Positions 63,401 through 64,000 of a stretch of 64,000 nt of DNA are shown here, one piece after another. The notes under the pieces are model-generated. The model made no database searches, was not told the origin of the DNA, and saw only the letters and a list, made by a program, of their open reading frames with translations. Every line of letters starts with the position of its first letter. The first letter of the stretch is position 1. Origin of the DNA: Desulfosudis oleivorans (GTDB lineage Bacteria > Desulfobacterota > Desulfobacteria > Desulfobacterales > SURF-7); contig DYJD01000002.1 of NCBI GenBank assembly GCA_020723325.1, positions 285,629-349,628 of the forward strand, given 5' to 3'. The translations under genes were made by a program, and so were the position numbers.

Positions 63401-64000
63401 ATGAATCTTATAAATCCCAAACAAGTACTATCCCAAAAAGCGGAACTGAACCGAGCTGCCTATGAATATCTGGTGGACACGGCCCAACGGTCGGTCCTTT
63501 TCATGGACACCTTACGAAAACGCGGCAATGATTATTTTGATCAAATCCGCAAGGGCAAGCCGCCGGTCTTGACCTTTGATTATGAAGTCATTCTGAATGG
63601 GCGCGATTTACAGCAGCCGGTGGCCTTTTCACTGGCGCGCATCCATGATCGACGGGACCCGCTTCAAGCCAAAACCACGGACGGGCTCGAGAAACGCCTA
63701 AGCGATTCAAACAATACAGCCGGGCTTGATCCCCAAAAGCGACCGGTGATTATTATTGATCCCCGGGCCGGGCATGGGCCGGGCATCGGTGGTTCTAAAA
63801 GAGATTCGGAAATCGGTATGGCCTTGAATCATGGCCATCCGGTCTATTTTGTCATTTTCGAGGCCGAGCCTTTGCCGGATCAAACCCTCACCCAGGTGCA
63901 CCATGCACAAATCAGTTTTATCGAAGAAGTCATTCGGCGGCATCCTGCCGCCCCGAAACCGGCTGTCATCGGTAATTGCCAAGCCGGATGGGCTTCAGCG
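63401..64000 (+). CDS. DUF3141-family protein, 5' part (right edge cuts it)
   Basis: 200 codons visible from the ATG at 63401, preceded by AAGGAGG. The frame reads AAYEYLVDTAQRSVLFMDTLRKRGNDYFDQIRKGKPPVLTFDYEVILNGR, then RPVIIIDPRAGHGPGIGGSKRDSEIG and PAVIGNCQAGWA. The last motif fits a hydrolase elbow (GNCQAG) like that of PHA synthase/depolymerase relatives. DUF3141 proteins are frequent in PHA-accumulating proteobacteria. The role is unproven. Confidence 0.8.
   Translation, partial: MNLINPKQVLSQKAELNRAAYEYLVDTAQRSVLFMDTLRKRGNDYFDQIRKGKPPVLTFDYEVILNGRDLQQPVAFSLARIHDRRDPLQAKTTDGLEKRLSDSNNTAGLDPQKRPVIIIDPRAGHGPGIGGSKRDSEIGMALNHGHPVYFVIFEAEPLPDQTLTQVHHAQISFIEEVIRRHPAAPKPAVIGNCQAGWASA

Noticed and set aside
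1-64000. Prophage or insertion sequence
   Set aside because: No integrase, transposase, capsid, tail or terminase gene was recognised; the ORF6N gene alone is not enough.

Overview
The window looks like chromosomal DNA of a Gram-negative anaerobe, most likely a Desulfobacterota (Desulfobacterales-type) bacterium. The inference rests on an outer-membrane porin and a TolC-type exporter, a menaquinone methyltransferase, a dense set of iron-sulfur and H2-linked proteins, a probable selenoprotein, a pyruvoyl-dependent arginine decarboxylase beside dapA, and polyhydroxyalkanoate (PHA) genes. No 16S or other phylogenetic marker was compared, so the lineage is an inference. I saw no rRNA, tRNA or CRISPR array.

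Layout. (1) About 1-12.1 kb, minus strand: a type I-G (formerly I-U) CRISPR-Cas operon. In transcription order it reads WYL regulator, Tat-signal HIRAN protein, csb1 (cas7), csb2 (cas5/6), cas3 with a C-terminal HD domain, a small Cas8-position protein, then an ORF6N protein and an AlbA_2/HATPase regulator inserted before the cas4-cas1 fusion, which runs off the left edge. (2) 12.1-25.5 kb: lipid, PHA and regulatory genes. These are a nucleoside phosphorylase, a patatin lipoprotein, phaC, an alpha/beta hydrolase, a TetR-thioesterase-ferredoxin locus with two matching operators, and a second TetR gene with a saccharopine-dehydrogenase-like gene behind a double operator, followed by menG, dnaJ and queD. 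(3) 25.7-31.4 kb: a cell-envelope/division operon, ftsE-ftsX-envC-ctpA-divergent polysaccharide deacetylase. (4) 31.6-37.3 kb, minus: a complete tripartite MacAB-TolC-like exporter and a porin. (5) 37.7-48.7 kb: housekeeping genes (YkgJ, dapA, arginine decarboxylase, cardiolipin synthase, priA, a DUF1573 protein with an in-frame UGA, HAD phosphatase, ssb, acyl-CoA ligase). (6) 49-60.4 kb: a signalling island. Regulatory-type [NiFe] hydrogenase subunits are followed directly by a three-PAS histidine kinase. Converging on it is a four-gene operon encoding an RND-transporter/histidine-kinase fusion, a membrane histidine kinase, a stand-alone receiver and a DisA_N (diadenylate cyclase-like) protein. 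(7) 60.5-64 kb: a PHA locus with phaJ, a PhaE-like protein, three tandem small phasin-like proteins, phaR and the start of a DUF3141 gene.

How the genes work together. Region 6 reads as an H2-sensing circuit in which three related kinase cores may feed one receiver and a putative c-di-AMP-type enzyme. Regions 2 and 7 together supply PHA monomer provision (phaJ), polymerisation (phaC, PhaE-like), granule coat (phasins) and control (phaR). The most novel candidates are the H2-kinase-nucleotide cyclase island with its RND-kinase fusion, the UGA-containing DUF1573 gene with a SECIS-like hairpin, the HIRAN-headed type I-G cas operon, and the ORF6N gene with the same palindrome inside and upstream of its coding sequence.
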